Program-made: the position numbers and the translations under genes
In this document: positions 18,550-27,474 of the stretch, piece after piece
Numbering within the stretch: position 1 is the stretch's first letter
Layout: every line of letters begins with the position of its first letter
Notes under the pieces: generated by a model
Database searches by the model: none
Seen by the model: only the letters and a program-made list of their open reading frames with translations
Told to the model about the DNA's origin: nothing
Assembly: GCF_013389595.1 (NCBI RefSeq)
Contig: NZ_CP058306.1
Span: forward strand, 1,116,001 to 1,180,000
DNA length: 64,000 nt
Direction of reading: 5' to 3'
Origin: Flavobacterium sp. I3-2
Lineage (GTDB): Bacteria > Bacteroidota > Bacteroidia > Flavobacteriales > Flavobacteriaceae

Positions 18550-19032
18550 ATGAAAAAAATCAGTTTATTTTTTATCCTTTTTGGATTATTAACTATTGTT
18601 TCTTGTAGTTCTGATGACGGAACACCTACTAATGAAGTAAATCCAACTCCAAATGTAGTTGAATGGATTCCAAAACAAATTATTGTAGAAGCTATTAATT
18701 ATCAACTTGATTATCCGCATGCACAAGGTTGCCCAAATGATTATATTCGTATTGTAAATAATAACTCAGCGATTTTATTTGAGCACGAACAAGGTACCTG
18801 TGCGATTACAGAAACGGAACAAGCTTGGAATCGAAATGGAAATCAAATTTCATTAACTCTTTTTGATACAAATATCACTGGAACTGTTGTAACAGAAAAC
18901 AATACCGAAATGATTATTCAAGTTTCCGTGAATCAGATTTCAGGTTTGATAACTCTTTTATATCCAGAAGTAGCAGATTATATTGGTTTATTGGCAAACA
19001 CAAATGTGAAAATTATCTTACTTAAAAAGTAA
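18550..19032 (+). CDS. Hypothetical lipoprotein
   Basis: 160 residues from the ATG at 18550; the frame extends upstream through the terminator but that part has no coding character. The N-terminus is a lipoprotein signal (IVSCSSDD, lipobox Cys18 region) followed by an Asp/Asn/Pro-rich linker. The remainder has alternating strands and two Cys (CPND and GTCAITE), a pattern seen in small lipocalin-like lipoproteins of flavobacteria. Function unknown. Confidence 0.75.
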   Translation: MKKISLFFILFGLLTIVSCSSDDGTPTNEVNPTPNVVEWIPKQIIVEAINYQLDYPHAQGCPNDYIRIVNNNSAILFEHEQGTCAITETEQAWNRNGNQISLTLFDTNITGTVVTENNTEMIIQVSVNQISGLITLLYPEVADYIGLLANTNVKIILLKK

Positions 19033-19095
19033 GTTTGTTTTAATATTCTAAAAAAATATTGTATTTTCACTAAATTAATTAATAAAAACTAACTT

Positions 19096-20073
19096 ATGTA
19101 TCCAATCTACATTATTGTAATAATTTTAATTATTATATTATTAAGTTCCTTTTTTACTGTAAAACAGCAAAGTGCTGTAATTGTTGAACGTTTTGGAAAA
19201 TATAATTCTATTCGTCAATCAGGTTTACAGTTAAAAATTCCAATAATTGACCGAATTGCTGGTCGTGTTAACTTAAGAATTCAGCAATTAGATGTAATTA
19301 TCGAAACGAAAACAAAAGATAACGTGTTTGTTAAAATGAAAGTTTCCGTTCAGTTCAAAGTGGTACAAGATCGTGTTTACGAAGCTTTTTATAAGTTAGA
19401 ATATCCGCATGATCAAATTACTTCTTATGTATTCGATGTTGTACGTGCTGAGGTTCCTAAATTAAAATTAGACGATGTTTTTGAACGTAAAGATGATATT
19501 GCAATAGCAGTTAAACGCGAATTAAATGAAGCAATGATTGCTTATGGATATGATATCATAAATACGTTGATTACGGACATTGATCCAGATATTCAGGTAA
19601 AGAATGCGATGAATAGAATTAATGCCGCAGATCGCGAAAAAACAGCTGCAGAATATGAAGCAGAAGCAAGTCGTATTCGTATCGTTGCAAAAGCTAAAGC
19701 TGAAGCAGAATCTAAACGTTTACAAGGACAAGGTATCGCGGATCAGCGTAGAGAAATTGCTCGTGGTTTAGTAGAAAGCGTTGATGTATTAAATAAAGTT
19801 GGAATCAACTCTCACGAAGCATCTTCTTTAATTGTTGTTACTCAACATTATGATACGTTGCAAGCAATCGGAGCAGAAAATAACTCTAATTTAATTTTGT
19901 TACCAAACTCACCTCAAGCGGCAAATGACATGTTGAATAATATGATCACATCATTTGCAGCAAGTAATCAAGTTTCTGAAACAATGAAGGCTAATAACGC
20001 AAAGCCTAAAAAAGATAGCAGAATAGATGATTTTGAAAAACCATCTCAAGATTTATATTCAGATGATATTTAA
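19096..20073 (+). CDS. SPFH/Band 7 membrane protein (paraslipin/QmcA-like)
   Basis: 325 residues. One N-terminal TM helix (residues 3-20) is followed by an SPFH domain: VKQQSAVIVERFGKY, then RIQQLDV and ALITDIDPD-type stretches, and a long Ala/Glu-rich coiled coil (AAEYEAEASRIRI, about 180-215). Such proteins form large membrane-associated scaffolds that organise proteases or lipids. It is a single gene followed by a strong terminator. Confidence 0.88.
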   Translation: MYPIYIIVIILIIILLSSFFTVKQQSAVIVERFGKYNSIRQSGLQLKIPIIDRIAGRVNLRIQQLDVIIETKTKDNVFVKMKVSVQFKVVQDRVYEAFYKLEYPHDQITSYVFDVVRAEVPKLKLDDVFERKDDIAIAVKRELNEAMIAYGYDIINTLITDIDPDIQVKNAMNRINAADREKTAAEYEAEASRIRIVAKAKAEAESKRLQGQGIADQRREIARGLVESVDVLNKVGINSHEASSLIVVTQHYDTLQAIGAENNSNLILLPNSPQAANDMLNNMITSFAASNQVSETMKANNAKPKKDSRIDDFEKPSQDLYSDDI

Positions 20074-20088
20074 TTATAAAACCCAAAA

Positions 20089-20115
20089 AAAACCGCTTTC
20101 AAAGCGGTTTTTTTT
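20089..20115 (+). terminator. Intrinsic terminator, probably bidirectional
   Basis: AACCGCTTT / AAAGCGGTT with a T-run on the right and an A-run on the left, so it can end both the SPFH gene on the + strand and the stress cassette on the - strand. Confidence 0.85.
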
Positions 20116-20151
20116 ATACTTATATTTCGTAAATAAAGCTATAGAATAAGC

Positions 20152-20403
20152 TTATTTTCTTTTAAAAAGTCTTCGTACAAAGAATTTTAAAATGGTTGTG
20201 AATATAAAAACTTTAAATTGTTTTGATTGACCGATTGAATTACCTAAAGAACTCATTCCAAGTTTAAACAAGTTACCTGTTGTAAATTGATTTGTAATAT
20301 GTTCTGAAGATTCGATTATTTTTAGTAATCTTATCTCGCGTTCAATTTTTAAAATTTCTAACTGTTTATCTATTTCAGCATAAGAACTGTATGATTTTTT
20401 CAT
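20152..20403 (-). CDS. DUF6327-like small protein
   Basis: 83 residues, start ATG at 20403. It has a charged N-terminal helix (EIDKQLEILKIEREIRLLK) and a basic C-terminus ending RRLFKRK. It resembles the small DUF6327 family that accompanies YtxH and holin-like genes in flavobacteria. It is the last gene of the three-gene minus-strand cassette, 18 bp after its neighbour. Function unknown. Confidence 0.7.
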   Translation of the reverse strand: MKKSYSSYAEIDKQLEILKIEREIRLLKIIESSEHITNQFTTGNLFKLGMSSLGNSIGQSKQFKVFIFTTILKFFVRRLFKRK

Positions 20404-20421
20404 AATTAAAACTGCTAAAGA

Positions 20422-20775
20422 TTAATTGTTATAGAAAATGTCCGATAACTTTTTGATAACCGGAATATCTATAAGTGCTTTTCTGTTTAAATAAACGATT
20501 GCACAAATAATTAAGTAAATACCGCCAATTATTAAAAATCCTAAAGTATTACTATTTAAAAGAGTTCCTAAAGCAAAAGCTGCAGCAAACGATATAAATA
20601 ATAGTGCTATTGATAGAAAAAGAGCTAAAAGAAAAATCTTTAGTATTAAACTAAATGCTTTTGAGCCAATTTTTAATCCTAACAATTGATAATATTCAAC
20701 GTTATGATCAATAAAAGCTTTTGCATCGTCTTTTATTTTTTTTAAATCTTCTTTTAATTCTTCGTTCAAAGCCAT
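20422..20775 (-). CDS. Phage-holin-family / Actinobacterial-holin-X-like membrane protein
   Basis: 117 residues with a charged N-terminal helix (residues 1-30) and two TM segments at about 42-70 and 76-95. The layout matches the 'phage holin family' small membrane proteins (PF07332) that are chromosomal in many bacteria and not part of a prophage. It is encoded 6 bp after the YtxH gene, and no phage genes are nearby, so a general envelope/stress role is more likely than lysis. Confidence 0.75.
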   Translation of the reverse strand: MALNEELKEDLKKIKDDAKAFIDHNVEYYQLLGLKIGSKAFSLILKIFLLALFLSIALLFISFAAAFALGTLLNSNTLGFLIIGGIYLIICAIVYLNRKALIDIPVIKKLSDIFYNN

Positions 20776-20781
20776 TTTAAA

Positions 20782-21111
20782 TTATTTTGAATTAATTGAT
20801 TGCGCTTCTTTTTTCAATTCTGCTAATTTCTTTTCTAAAACTTCAATTACGTTTTCTGTTTTACTTCCTGCCTTTTTAACATAAGAGTTGATTGTCGATT
20901 CTAAATCTTCTTTCTTATCGCTCATCATTGATTTAACTTGACTTTTTAAATCATCAAATTTATGAGCAATTTCGTCGCTTCCTGATTTTATTCCTCTTCC
21001 TAATCTTTTGCGAGTTTTAGATCCTTGATCTGGAGCTAATAAAATTCCTGCTACTGCTCCCACTGCTGCTCCAGCTAATATTGCTACGATTGTTCCGCCT
21101 GTTCTTCCCAT
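20782..21111 (-). CDS. YtxH-domain stress protein
   Basis: 109 residues. The N-terminal glycine/alanine-rich membrane helix (AILAGAAVGAVAGILLAPDQGS) carries the 'LLAPxxGxxTR' YtxH signature, followed by a long amphipathic coiled-coil with many Lys/Glu. YtxH proteins respond to general stress in other bacteria. It is the first gene of the minus-strand cassette YtxH, holin-like, DUF6327. Confidence 0.85.
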   Translation of the reverse strand: MGRTGGTIVAILAGAAVGAVAGILLAPDQGSKTRKRLGRGIKSGSDEIAHKFDDLKSQVKSMMSDKKEDLESTINSYVKKAGSKTENVIEVLEKKLAELKKEAQSINSK

Positions 21112-21201
21112 AATTTTTTTATTTATAGTTTAATTTTGACTAAAGTTAATAAAAAAAAGATTTTTTAGCAATTGAAATCACTGAAAAATCTTTTTTATTA
21201 T

Positions 21202-22884
21202 TTATTTGGTTTCTACTTTAGCCCAAGTATCTTTTAAACCAACAGTTTTATTAAAAACTAATTTATCTGTTGTAGCATCTTTATCTACTGCAAAATAGCC
21301 TAAACGTTGGAACTGAAATTTATCACCATCTTCTGCAGTTTTCAAACTCGGTTCTAAATAACCGGTGATCACTTTTAAAGAATCTGGATTGATAAATTCT
21401 TTGAAATCAACTTCTTTGTTTCCGTCTGGATTTTCGTTTGTAAATAAACGATCATACAAACGAATCTCTGCAGGTATGGCATGCGGAATCGAAACCCAAT
21501 GAATCGTTCCTTTTACTTTTCGTTTCGAAGCTTCACTTCCACTACCTGATCTCGAATCTGGATCGTAAGTAACGTGAATCTCTAAGATGTTTCCGTTTAC
21601 GTCTTTTACAACACTTTCACCTTTGATGATGTACGCATTTTTTAAACGAACTTCTTTTCCTAAAGTTAAACGGAAGTATTTGCTGTTTGCTTCTTCTAAG
21701 AAATCATCTCTTTCGATGTATAATTCTCTTGAGAAAGGAACTTTTCTGTAAGTAACTTCTTCTGCTTCTGGATTGTTTTCGGCATCTAACCATTCTTCTT
21801 GTCCTTCAGGATAATTAGTAATTACCAATTTAACCGGATCAAGAACCGCCATTACACGATCCGTAATTTTATTTAAATCTTCGCGAACACAGAATTCTAA
21901 TAACGAAACATCAATTAAGTTGTCGCGTTTTGCGATTCCAATCGTATCAGCAAAGTTACGAATTGCAGCAGCTGTATAACCTCTTCTGCGCATTCCAGAA
22001 ATGGTTGACATACGCGGATCGTCCCATCCTGCAACATGTTTGTCTTGAACTAATTGTAATAATTTACGTTTAGAAACTACCGTATGTGATAAATTTCTAC
22101 GTGCAAATTCACGTTGTTTTGGACGAACTTTATTTTCAACACAAACTTGATCCAAGAACCAATCATATAATTCTCTGTGTGATAAAAATTCTAATGTACA
22201 AAACGAATGTGAAATTTGTTCAACATAATCGCTTTCTCCGTGCGCCCAATCGTACATTGGATAAATACACCATTTGTCACCTGTTCTGTGGTGAGATGCG
22301 TTGATAATACGATACATAATCGGATCACGCATCAACATATTAGTTGCTGCCATGTCAATTTTTGCACGTAAAATATGTTCTCCTTCTTTGAATTCGCCGT
22401 TTTTCATTCTTTCGAATAAATCAAGGTTTTCTTCAACCGAACGATTTCTATATGGTGAATCTTCTCCTACTTGAGTTGGAGTTCCTTTTTGTTTTGCAAT
22501 TTCTTCAGAAGATTGACTATCAACGTAAGCTTTACCTTTTTTGATTAACTCAATTGTCCAATCGTATAATTGTTGGAAATAATCAGAAGCATAAACTTCT
22601 TTATCCCATTTAAAACCTAACCATTCAACGTCTTTTTTTATCGCATCAACAAATTCTTGCTCTTCTTTAGCCGGATTTGTATCGTCAAAACGCAAGTTCA
22701 CTGGCGCATCATAATCAATACCTAATCCAAAGTTTAAGCAAATTGATGAAGCATGTCCAATGTGTAAATATCCGTTTGGTTCTGGTGGAAAACGGAAACG
22801 TAATTTATTTTGTGACAAACCATTTTTAAGATCTTCTTCGATGATTTGTTCTATGAAATTCAATGATTTTTCTTTTGTTGACAT
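21202..22884 (-). CDS. glnS: Glutaminyl-tRNA synthetase
   Basis: 560 residues, start ATG at 22884. Class I signatures are clear: [13 protein letters not shown] (HIGH at 41-44) and VVSKRKL as the KMSKS-type loop; the C-terminal beta-barrel anticodon-binding region is complete. It charges tRNA-Gln directly. It lies near gltX; the presence of both implies no need for transamidation of Glu-tRNA-Gln. Confidence 0.96.
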   Translation of the reverse strand: MSTKEKSLNFIEQIIEEDLKNGLSQNKLRFRFPPEPNGYLHIGHASSICLNFGLGIDYDAPVNLRFDDTNPAKEEQEFVDAIKKDVEWLGFKWDKEVYASDYFQQLYDWTIELIKKGKAYVDSQSSEEIAKQKGTPTQVGEDSPYRNRSVEENLDLFERMKNGEFKEGEHILRAKIDMAATNMLMRDPIMYRIINASHHRTGDKWCIYPMYDWAHGESDYVEQISHSFCTLEFLSHRELYDWFLDQVCVENKVRPKQREFARRNLSHTVVSKRKLLQLVQDKHVAGWDDPRMSTISGMRRRGYTAAAIRNFADTIGIAKRDNLIDVSLLEFCVREDLNKITDRVMAVLDPVKLVITNYPEGQEEWLDAENNPEAEEVTYRKVPFSRELYIERDDFLEEANSKYFRLTLGKEVRLKNAYIIKGESVVKDVNGNILEIHVTYDPDSRSGSGSEASKRKVKGTIHWVSIPHAIPAEIRLYDRLFTNENPDGNKEVDFKEFINPDSLKVITGYLEPSLKTAEDGDKFQFQRLGYFAVDKDATTDKLVFNKTVGLKDTWAKVETK

Positions 22885-22958
22885 ATTCTTGAATTAAGAT
22901 TACAAATTTACCAAATTTTATTGATTTATTTGATATAGATTTTTGCTGTAAAAAATAC

Positions 22959-22966
22959 TAACTTTG
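22959..22966 (+). promoter_or_regulatory. Bacteroidota -7 box for folB
   Basis: TAACTTTG matches TAnnTTTG and lies 18 bp before the folB start. Candidate TTTG motifs upstream are at non-ideal spacing (13 and 26 nt), so only the -7 box is called. Confidence 0.4.
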
Positions 22967-22984
22967 AAGTTATAAATTTAAGAA

Positions 22985-23344
22985 ATGGGAATTATTAGAT
23001 TAAAAAACATTCGTACGTTTTCATACCACGGTTGTTTAGTTGAAGAAAGTAAAATTGGTTCAGATTATCGTGTAGATTTAGAGATTAAAGCTGATTTGAG
23101 AAAATCTGCTATTTCTGATGAACTTGCAGACACGGTTGATTATGTGCATTTAAATAAAATTGTTGTCGAAGAAATGGCGATTCGTTCAAAGTTATTAGAG
23201 CATGTTGCTAAACGTATTATTGCTCGTGTTTTCAATGAGATTCCGCAGGTTTCACGAATTGTATTAGAAGTTTCAAAAATTAACCCTCCGATTGGTGGTG
23301 ATGTTGAACAAGTTACGATTGTGATGGAAGAATATCGCGCATAA
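22985..23344 (+). CDS. folB: Dihydroneopterin aldolase
   Basis: 119 residues, the normal size for FolB. The N-terminal IRLKNIRTFSYHGC and the YVHLNKIV / LLEHVAKRI segments are the expected conserved parts, with the catalytic Glu near YHGCLVEE and Lys in the C-terminal KINPPIGG. It cleaves dihydroneopterin to hydroxymethyl-dihydropterin in folate synthesis. It is divergent from glnS and followed by tRNA-Cys. Confidence 0.9.
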   Translation: MGIIRLKNIRTFSYHGCLVEESKIGSDYRVDLEIKADLRKSAISDELADTVDYVHLNKIVVEEMAIRSKLLEHVAKRIIARVFNEIPQVSRIVLEVSKINPPIGGDVEQVTIVMEEYRA

Positions 23345-23358
23345 TTTTAAAAAAAGCC

Positions 23359-23388
23359 TTTGATATTTAAAAAAATGTGGTAGATTTG
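23359..23388 (+). promoter_or_regulatory. Promoter of tRNA-Cys
   Basis: TTTG at 23359-23362 and TAGATTTG at 23381-23388, spacer 18 nt, fitting the Bacteroidota consensus. The tRNA starts 16 nt after the -7 box. Confidence 0.75.
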
Positions 23389-23404
23389 CACTCGTAATAC
23401 ACAA

Positions 23405-23475
23405 GGCATCGTGGCCGAGAGGCTAGGCAGCGGTCTGCAAAACCGTCCACAGCGGTTCGAATCCGCTCGATGCCT
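23405..23475 (+). tRNA. tRNA-Cys (GCA)
   Basis: A 71-nt cloverleaf. The acceptor arms GGCATCG and CGATGCC pair fully, the discriminator is T (expected for tRNA-Cys), the anticodon loop reads CTGCAAA with anticodon GCA, and the T-loop is GTTCGAATC. CCA is not encoded. Confidence 0.95.
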
Positions 23476-23484
23476 CAAACAAAA

Positions 23485-23512
23485 GCTCCTAATTTATTAG
23501 GAGTTTTTTTTT
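23485..23512 (+). terminator. Terminator after tRNA-Cys
   Basis: GCTCCTAAT / ATTAGGAG hairpin followed by nine Ts, 10 nt after the tRNA end. Confidence 0.85.
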
Positions 23513-23524
23513 ATTTCAAGCGAA

Positions 23525-23556
23525 AAAAAGTTCTAGTTTTCACTAGAACTTTTTTG
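23525..23556 (-). terminator. Terminator of the LysE-type gene (bidirectional stem)
   Basis: A perfect 12-bp stem AAAAGTTCTAGT / ACTAGAACTTTT with a TTTC loop, flanked by A-runs on the left and T-runs on the right. It lies 3 bp beyond the stop codon of the minus-strand transporter gene. Confidence 0.8.
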
Positions 23557-23558
23557 TT

Positions 23559-24248
23559 TTATTTGATAGAATCTGTTTTGTCTGTATTTGAAAAAATCTG
23601 CTCATCTATAAACTTTGATTCGCTTGGAATTAATGCTTTTGACATAATTACGATTCCAAATATAATCAGTAAAAGCGAACTTATTTTTTTTACTTTGATG
23701 ATGTTTTTTGGTGTTAGTTTACTTTGTAATTGTTTGGCTAAAAATATTTTGAATAAATCGGTAATAAAATATGCGATAATTACATAAGTAAAAAATAAAA
23801 ATAAACGCTTAGGAACCATATCCATTTCTGGACCCATAGTAATGATTATAGCTAACCAAAAACCTAAAACTCCAATATTAATGAAATTCAATAAAAAACC
23901 TTTAGCAAATAAAGAAAGATAGTTTTTTTTGTAAGAATTTGTTTCAATATGAATTTCTGCTTTATTTAATTTTTTTAGTTTAACGTAAGAAATTAGTCCA
24001 TAAGTAGCCATTATTCCACCACCAAATATAAATAATGCAGGGTCGTCTTTAATTTTACTAATTAATTTAAAACTACTAAAATAAGCGATAAGAATAAAAG
24101 TTATATCAGCTAAAATTACCCCAATATCAAATGTTAAGGCAGCTTTAATTCCTTTGGTTATACTGGTTTCAATTAATATAAAAAAGACAGGTCCTATCAT
24201 AAAACTTAAAAAAAAGCCTAATGATATTGCTGTGATAAAATCGTCCAT
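23559..24248 (-). CDS. LysE/RhtB-family amino-acid exporter
   Basis: 229 residues, start ATG at 24248, with about six TM helices. The N-terminal LGFFLSFMIGPVFFILIETSITKG is the LysE family signature (GPxxxxxxxxxxxxG pattern). It should export an amino acid or related small metabolite; the substrate cannot be told. It has its own terminator. Confidence 0.85.
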   Translation of the reverse strand: MDDFITAISLGFFLSFMIGPVFFILIETSITKGIKAALTFDIGVILADITFILIAYFSSFKLISKIKDDPALFIFGGGIMATYGLISYVKLKKLNKAEIHIETNSYKKNYLSLFAKGFLLNFINIGVLGFWLAIIITMGPEMDMVPKRLFLFFTYVIIAYFITDLFKIFLAKQLQSKLTPKNIIKVKKISSLLLIIFGIVIMSKALIPSESKFIDEQIFSNTDKTDSIK

Positions 24249-24319
24249 AATTATAATTTAAAGCAAATGCCAATTATCACAATTGGCATTTGTATAAAGT
24301 ATTGCAAGTTACAAAAAAA

Positions 24320-24994
24320 TTATTTGACACGTTTTATTGTTCCGCCTGCAGTTGATTTTTCTGTTACAGTTTTCGGATTTCCATAAATATTTACATATCC
24401 ACCTGCTCTAGTTGTTGCATTTACGGTGTTTGAAGCGTTAACTTCAATTTTTCCACCTGCATTTACAGTTGCTGTAGCATCGTTAAAAACTAATTTCGAA
24501 GCATCAATAACGCCACCAGCAGTTCCAATTAATGTTCCAGTTGTTCCAGAACCTTCAAGTGTTATGTTGGCACCAGCAAAAACTTTTGCTTCTAAAGTGG
24601 TGACTTTTAGTTTTAAATTGACTTGAGAACCAGAGTTTGAAGAAATTTTTAACGAATTAGCATCAATTTTTTTGTTACTAACAATATAACTTCCTGATTC
24701 TGCAGATATATTTTTTAGTTCTTTAAAATAAACTTTAACAACAATTTTATAATCTGAATCAGAAACCAATTCTTTGATGTTATTTTTAATGATTAATTTC
24801 CCGTTTTTATTGGTTAAACTAACATCTTTTTCATCTTTAGTTTCTAATACAATTTTTTCTTCAGAACCTTGAATCAGTTCTACTTTAATTCGATTTGTTG
24901 TTTTTAAATCAGAGAAAGTCCCCATGTCTTTCTCGACTTGAGCTTGTGAATTAATTGCAATTAATCCAACAACGGTCATAAATAAATTTTTCAT
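24320..24994 (-). CDS. Head-GIN domain (DUF2807) exported protein
   Basis: 224 residues, signal peptide ending NSQAQ. The body consists of repeated short beta-strands rich in Gly/Ser/Thr/Val (GSYIVSNKKI, SGSQVNLKLKV, AGANITLEGSGTT, AGGYVNIYG), as expected for the DUF2807 beta-helix. It likely lies in the periplasm or outer membrane. Its start is 2 bp after the stop of rnr on the same strand, so the two are probably co-transcribed. Confidence 0.85.
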   Translation of the reverse strand: MKNLFMTVVGLIAINSQAQVEKDMGTFSDLKTTNRIKVELIQGSEEKIVLETKDEKDVSLTNKNGKLIIKNNIKELVSDSDYKIVVKVYFKELKNISAESGSYIVSNKKIDANSLKISSNSGSQVNLKLKVTTLEAKVFAGANITLEGSGTTGTLIGTAGGVIDASKLVFNDATATVNAGGKIEVNASNTVNATTRAGGYVNIYGNPKTVTEKSTAGGTIKRVK

Positions 24995-24996
24995 AA

Positions 24997-27171
24997 CTAA
25001 GCTTTTTTAATAAAATTAAAATCCAATTGTTTTTTAACTAAATCGGCATTTTTTACCTTTACAATTACTTCGTCTCCAAGCTGAATAATATCTTTGGTAG
25101 TCTCACCAATCATAGCATATTGTTCTGGGTCAAATACATAATAATCGCCTTTAATTTCGCGAATTCGAACCATTCCTTCACACTTATTATCTACAATTTC
25201 AACGTAAATTCCCCATTCGGTTACACCAGAAATCACACCTAAAAACTCTTCATCTTTATGGTCCTGCATAAACTTTACTTGCATGTATTTTACGCTATCG
25301 CGTTCTGCATTTGCCGCTAAGTTTTCCATTTGTGAACAATGAACAGCTTTTTCTTCAACCTCTTCTTCGTTAACAGAAGCTCCGTTATCTAAATAATGTT
25401 GTAATAATCGATGCGCAATAACATCCGGATATCTTCGGATTGGCGATGTAAAATGCGAATAATAATCAAATGCTAAACCGTAATGTCCAATATTTTCTGT
25501 AGAATAAACTGCTTTACTCATGGTTCTGATAGCTAAAGTATCGACCATGTTTTGCTCTTTTTTACCGTTTACATTAACTAATAATTCGTTTAACGATTTA
25601 GAAATAGTTTCTTTTGATTTGAAATTCAAACTATATCCAAAACGATTAATTACCGTTTGCAGATTGAATAATTTGTCTGAATCCGGTTCGTCGTGAATAC
25701 GATAAATAAAGGTTTTCTTTTGTTTACCGATAAACTCAGAAACTTTACGATTGGCCAAAAGCATGAATTCTTCAATCAAATGATTGGCATCTTTCGAAAC
25801 TTTAAAATAAACACCAGTTGGTTCGTCTTGTTCGTTTAAGTGGAACTTCACCTCTACTTTATCAAATGAAATCGCACCGTTAGACATTCTTTTCGAACGT
25901 AAAATTTTAGCTAATTCATCCATTTTTAAAACTGCATCTACAATTGGCTTTTCGATGATTTGCTCCTCGCCTGTTATCGAAATTTCTGCAGGAATCGTAT
26001 TTCCTTTAGTTTCTATAATTACCTGAGCTTCTTCATAAGCCATTCGTTTGTCAGAATACGTAACCGTTCTACCAAACCATTTGTTTACAATTTCAGCTTT
26101 GTTGTTTAATTCAAAAACCGCCGAAAACGTGTATTTTTCTTCATTCGGACGTAACGAACAAGCAAAATTAGAAAGTACTTCTGGTAACATCGGTACTACT
26201 CTATCAACCAAATAAACTGAAGTGGCACGTTGATAGGCTTCTGCGTCTAAAACGGTTCCTTCTTGAACGTAATGCGAAACATCGGCAATATGAATACCAA
26301 TTTCGTAATTTCCGTTTTCTAGTTGTTGGAACGATAATGCATCATCAAAATCTTTTGCATCACGCGGGTCGATTGTAAAAGTCAACACATCACGCATGTC
26401 TCTACGTTTTGCAATTTCTTCATCGGTAATCGAAGTGTCTAAATGCTGTGCATAGGTTTCCACATCAATCGGAAAATCGCTAGGTAAACCGTATTCAGCT
26501 AAAATAGCGTGCATTTCGGTATTATGTTCGCCTTGTTTTCCTAAAACTTTAATGATTTTTCCGTACGGATTATTTGCTTTTTCTGGCCAATCGGTCATTT
26601 CAACTAAAACCACATCACCATCTTCTGCCCCATTAAATTTTTCTTTCGAAATAAAAAAATCTGCATACATTTTTGGATTTGCATTTACCACAAATCCAAA
26701 GGTTTTATTGACTTGTAAAACTCCAACAAACTCAGTTTTATGACGTTCGATGATTTCAACAACTTCTGCTTCGGGCTTTTTACCTTTACGTTTGTTAAAA
26801 ATATAAGCTTTAACCGTGTCTTTGTCTAAAGCTTTGTTTAAATTATTGGTCGGAATAAACACATCTTCTTCTAAATCAGGAGAAACCAAATATGCTGTTT
26901 TTCGAGATGTCATATCGATTTTTCCTTCGATATAATCTGTTTTAGCAACGATTTGAAATTTTCCTCGGTCGGTTTCTTCTATTTTTTCTTTCGAAGTTAA
27001 GTATTTTAATTCTTTGATGATTTCGTTTCTACTTTTGGTATCATCAACCTCAAAAGCAGCTGCAATTTGTTTATAGTTATAAGCTTTGCTTGGATTTTTA
27101 GATAGTAATTTCAGGATTTTTCCTGAAAAATCTTTATCCTTTTTGCCTAATTTTTTTATTTGTTTTGTCAT
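24997..27171 (-). CDS. rnr: Ribonuclease R
   Basis: 724 residues, start ATG at 27171. Domains in order: N-terminal winged helix (about 1-65), cold-shock/OB domains, the RNB catalytic domain with DPRDAKDFDDAL at about residue 265-276 holding the metal-binding Asp residues, and a C-terminal S1 domain (GVISGVTEWGIYVEI). It is a 3'-to-5' processive exoribonuclease able to degrade structured RNA. No lesions. The downstream DUF2807 gene is probably in the same operon. Confidence 0.95.
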   Translation of the reverse strand: MTKQIKKLGKKDKDFSGKILKLLSKNPSKAYNYKQIAAAFEVDDTKSRNEIIKELKYLTSKEKIEETDRGKFQIVAKTDYIEGKIDMTSRKTAYLVSPDLEEDVFIPTNNLNKALDKDTVKAYIFNKRKGKKPEAEVVEIIERHKTEFVGVLQVNKTFGFVVNANPKMYADFFISKEKFNGAEDGDVVLVEMTDWPEKANNPYGKIIKVLGKQGEHNTEMHAILAEYGLPSDFPIDVETYAQHLDTSITDEEIAKRRDMRDVLTFTIDPRDAKDFDDALSFQQLENGNYEIGIHIADVSHYVQEGTVLDAEAYQRATSVYLVDRVVPMLPEVLSNFACSLRPNEEKYTFSAVFELNNKAEIVNKWFGRTVTYSDKRMAYEEAQVIIETKGNTIPAEISITGEEQIIEKPIVDAVLKMDELAKILRSKRMSNGAISFDKVEVKFHLNEQDEPTGVYFKVSKDANHLIEEFMLLANRKVSEFIGKQKKTFIYRIHDEPDSDKLFNLQTVINRFGYSLNFKSKETISKSLNELLVNVNGKKEQNMVDTLAIRTMSKAVYSTENIGHYGLAFDYYSHFTSPIRRYPDVIAHRLLQHYLDNGASVNEEEVEEKAVHCSQMENLAANAERDSVKYMQVKFMQDHKDEEFLGVISGVTEWGIYVEIVDNKCEGMVRIREIKGDYYVFDPEQYAMIGETTKDIIQLGDEVIVKVKNADLVKKQLDFNFIKKA

Positions 27172-27474
27172 TTTTTCTTTTAATCAATAGCTATCAATAC
27201 GGAATTAAAGCGATACCTATTTTTCTATTATTTTTTAAAATTACGAAAATAAAGTTGAAATTTCTTCCTTATGAAGTTAACCTTATTTTAAAATTATCCG
27301 AATTTATGTTACATAAATCGTTCCAATGTTTGTTTTTCTAAAATAGAATTTAGATTGTTTTTTTATAAACTGTGTATTTTTTTACTTATATTTTTATGAA
27401 ATTACCAATGTTAAAACAGATTGAGTGAAGATTGTTTTTTGTAATTTGACATATAATAAAAATACCATTATAAT
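27172..27474. other. Intergenic region between divergent rnr and acyl-CoA synthetase genes
   Basis: 303 bp, very AT-rich, must hold promoters for both flanking genes. No perfect TTTG/TAnnTTTG pair, no RNA gene and no repeat were found. Confidence 0.6.

Noticed and set aside
20422..20775. Holin as a sign of prophage
   Set aside because: No structural, lysis or replication phage genes nearby; the gene sits in a conserved YtxH cassette.
23470..23787. 105-codon + strand ORF after tRNA-Cys
   Set aside because: It starts inside the tRNA, crosses two terminators and lies antisense to the LysE-type gene.
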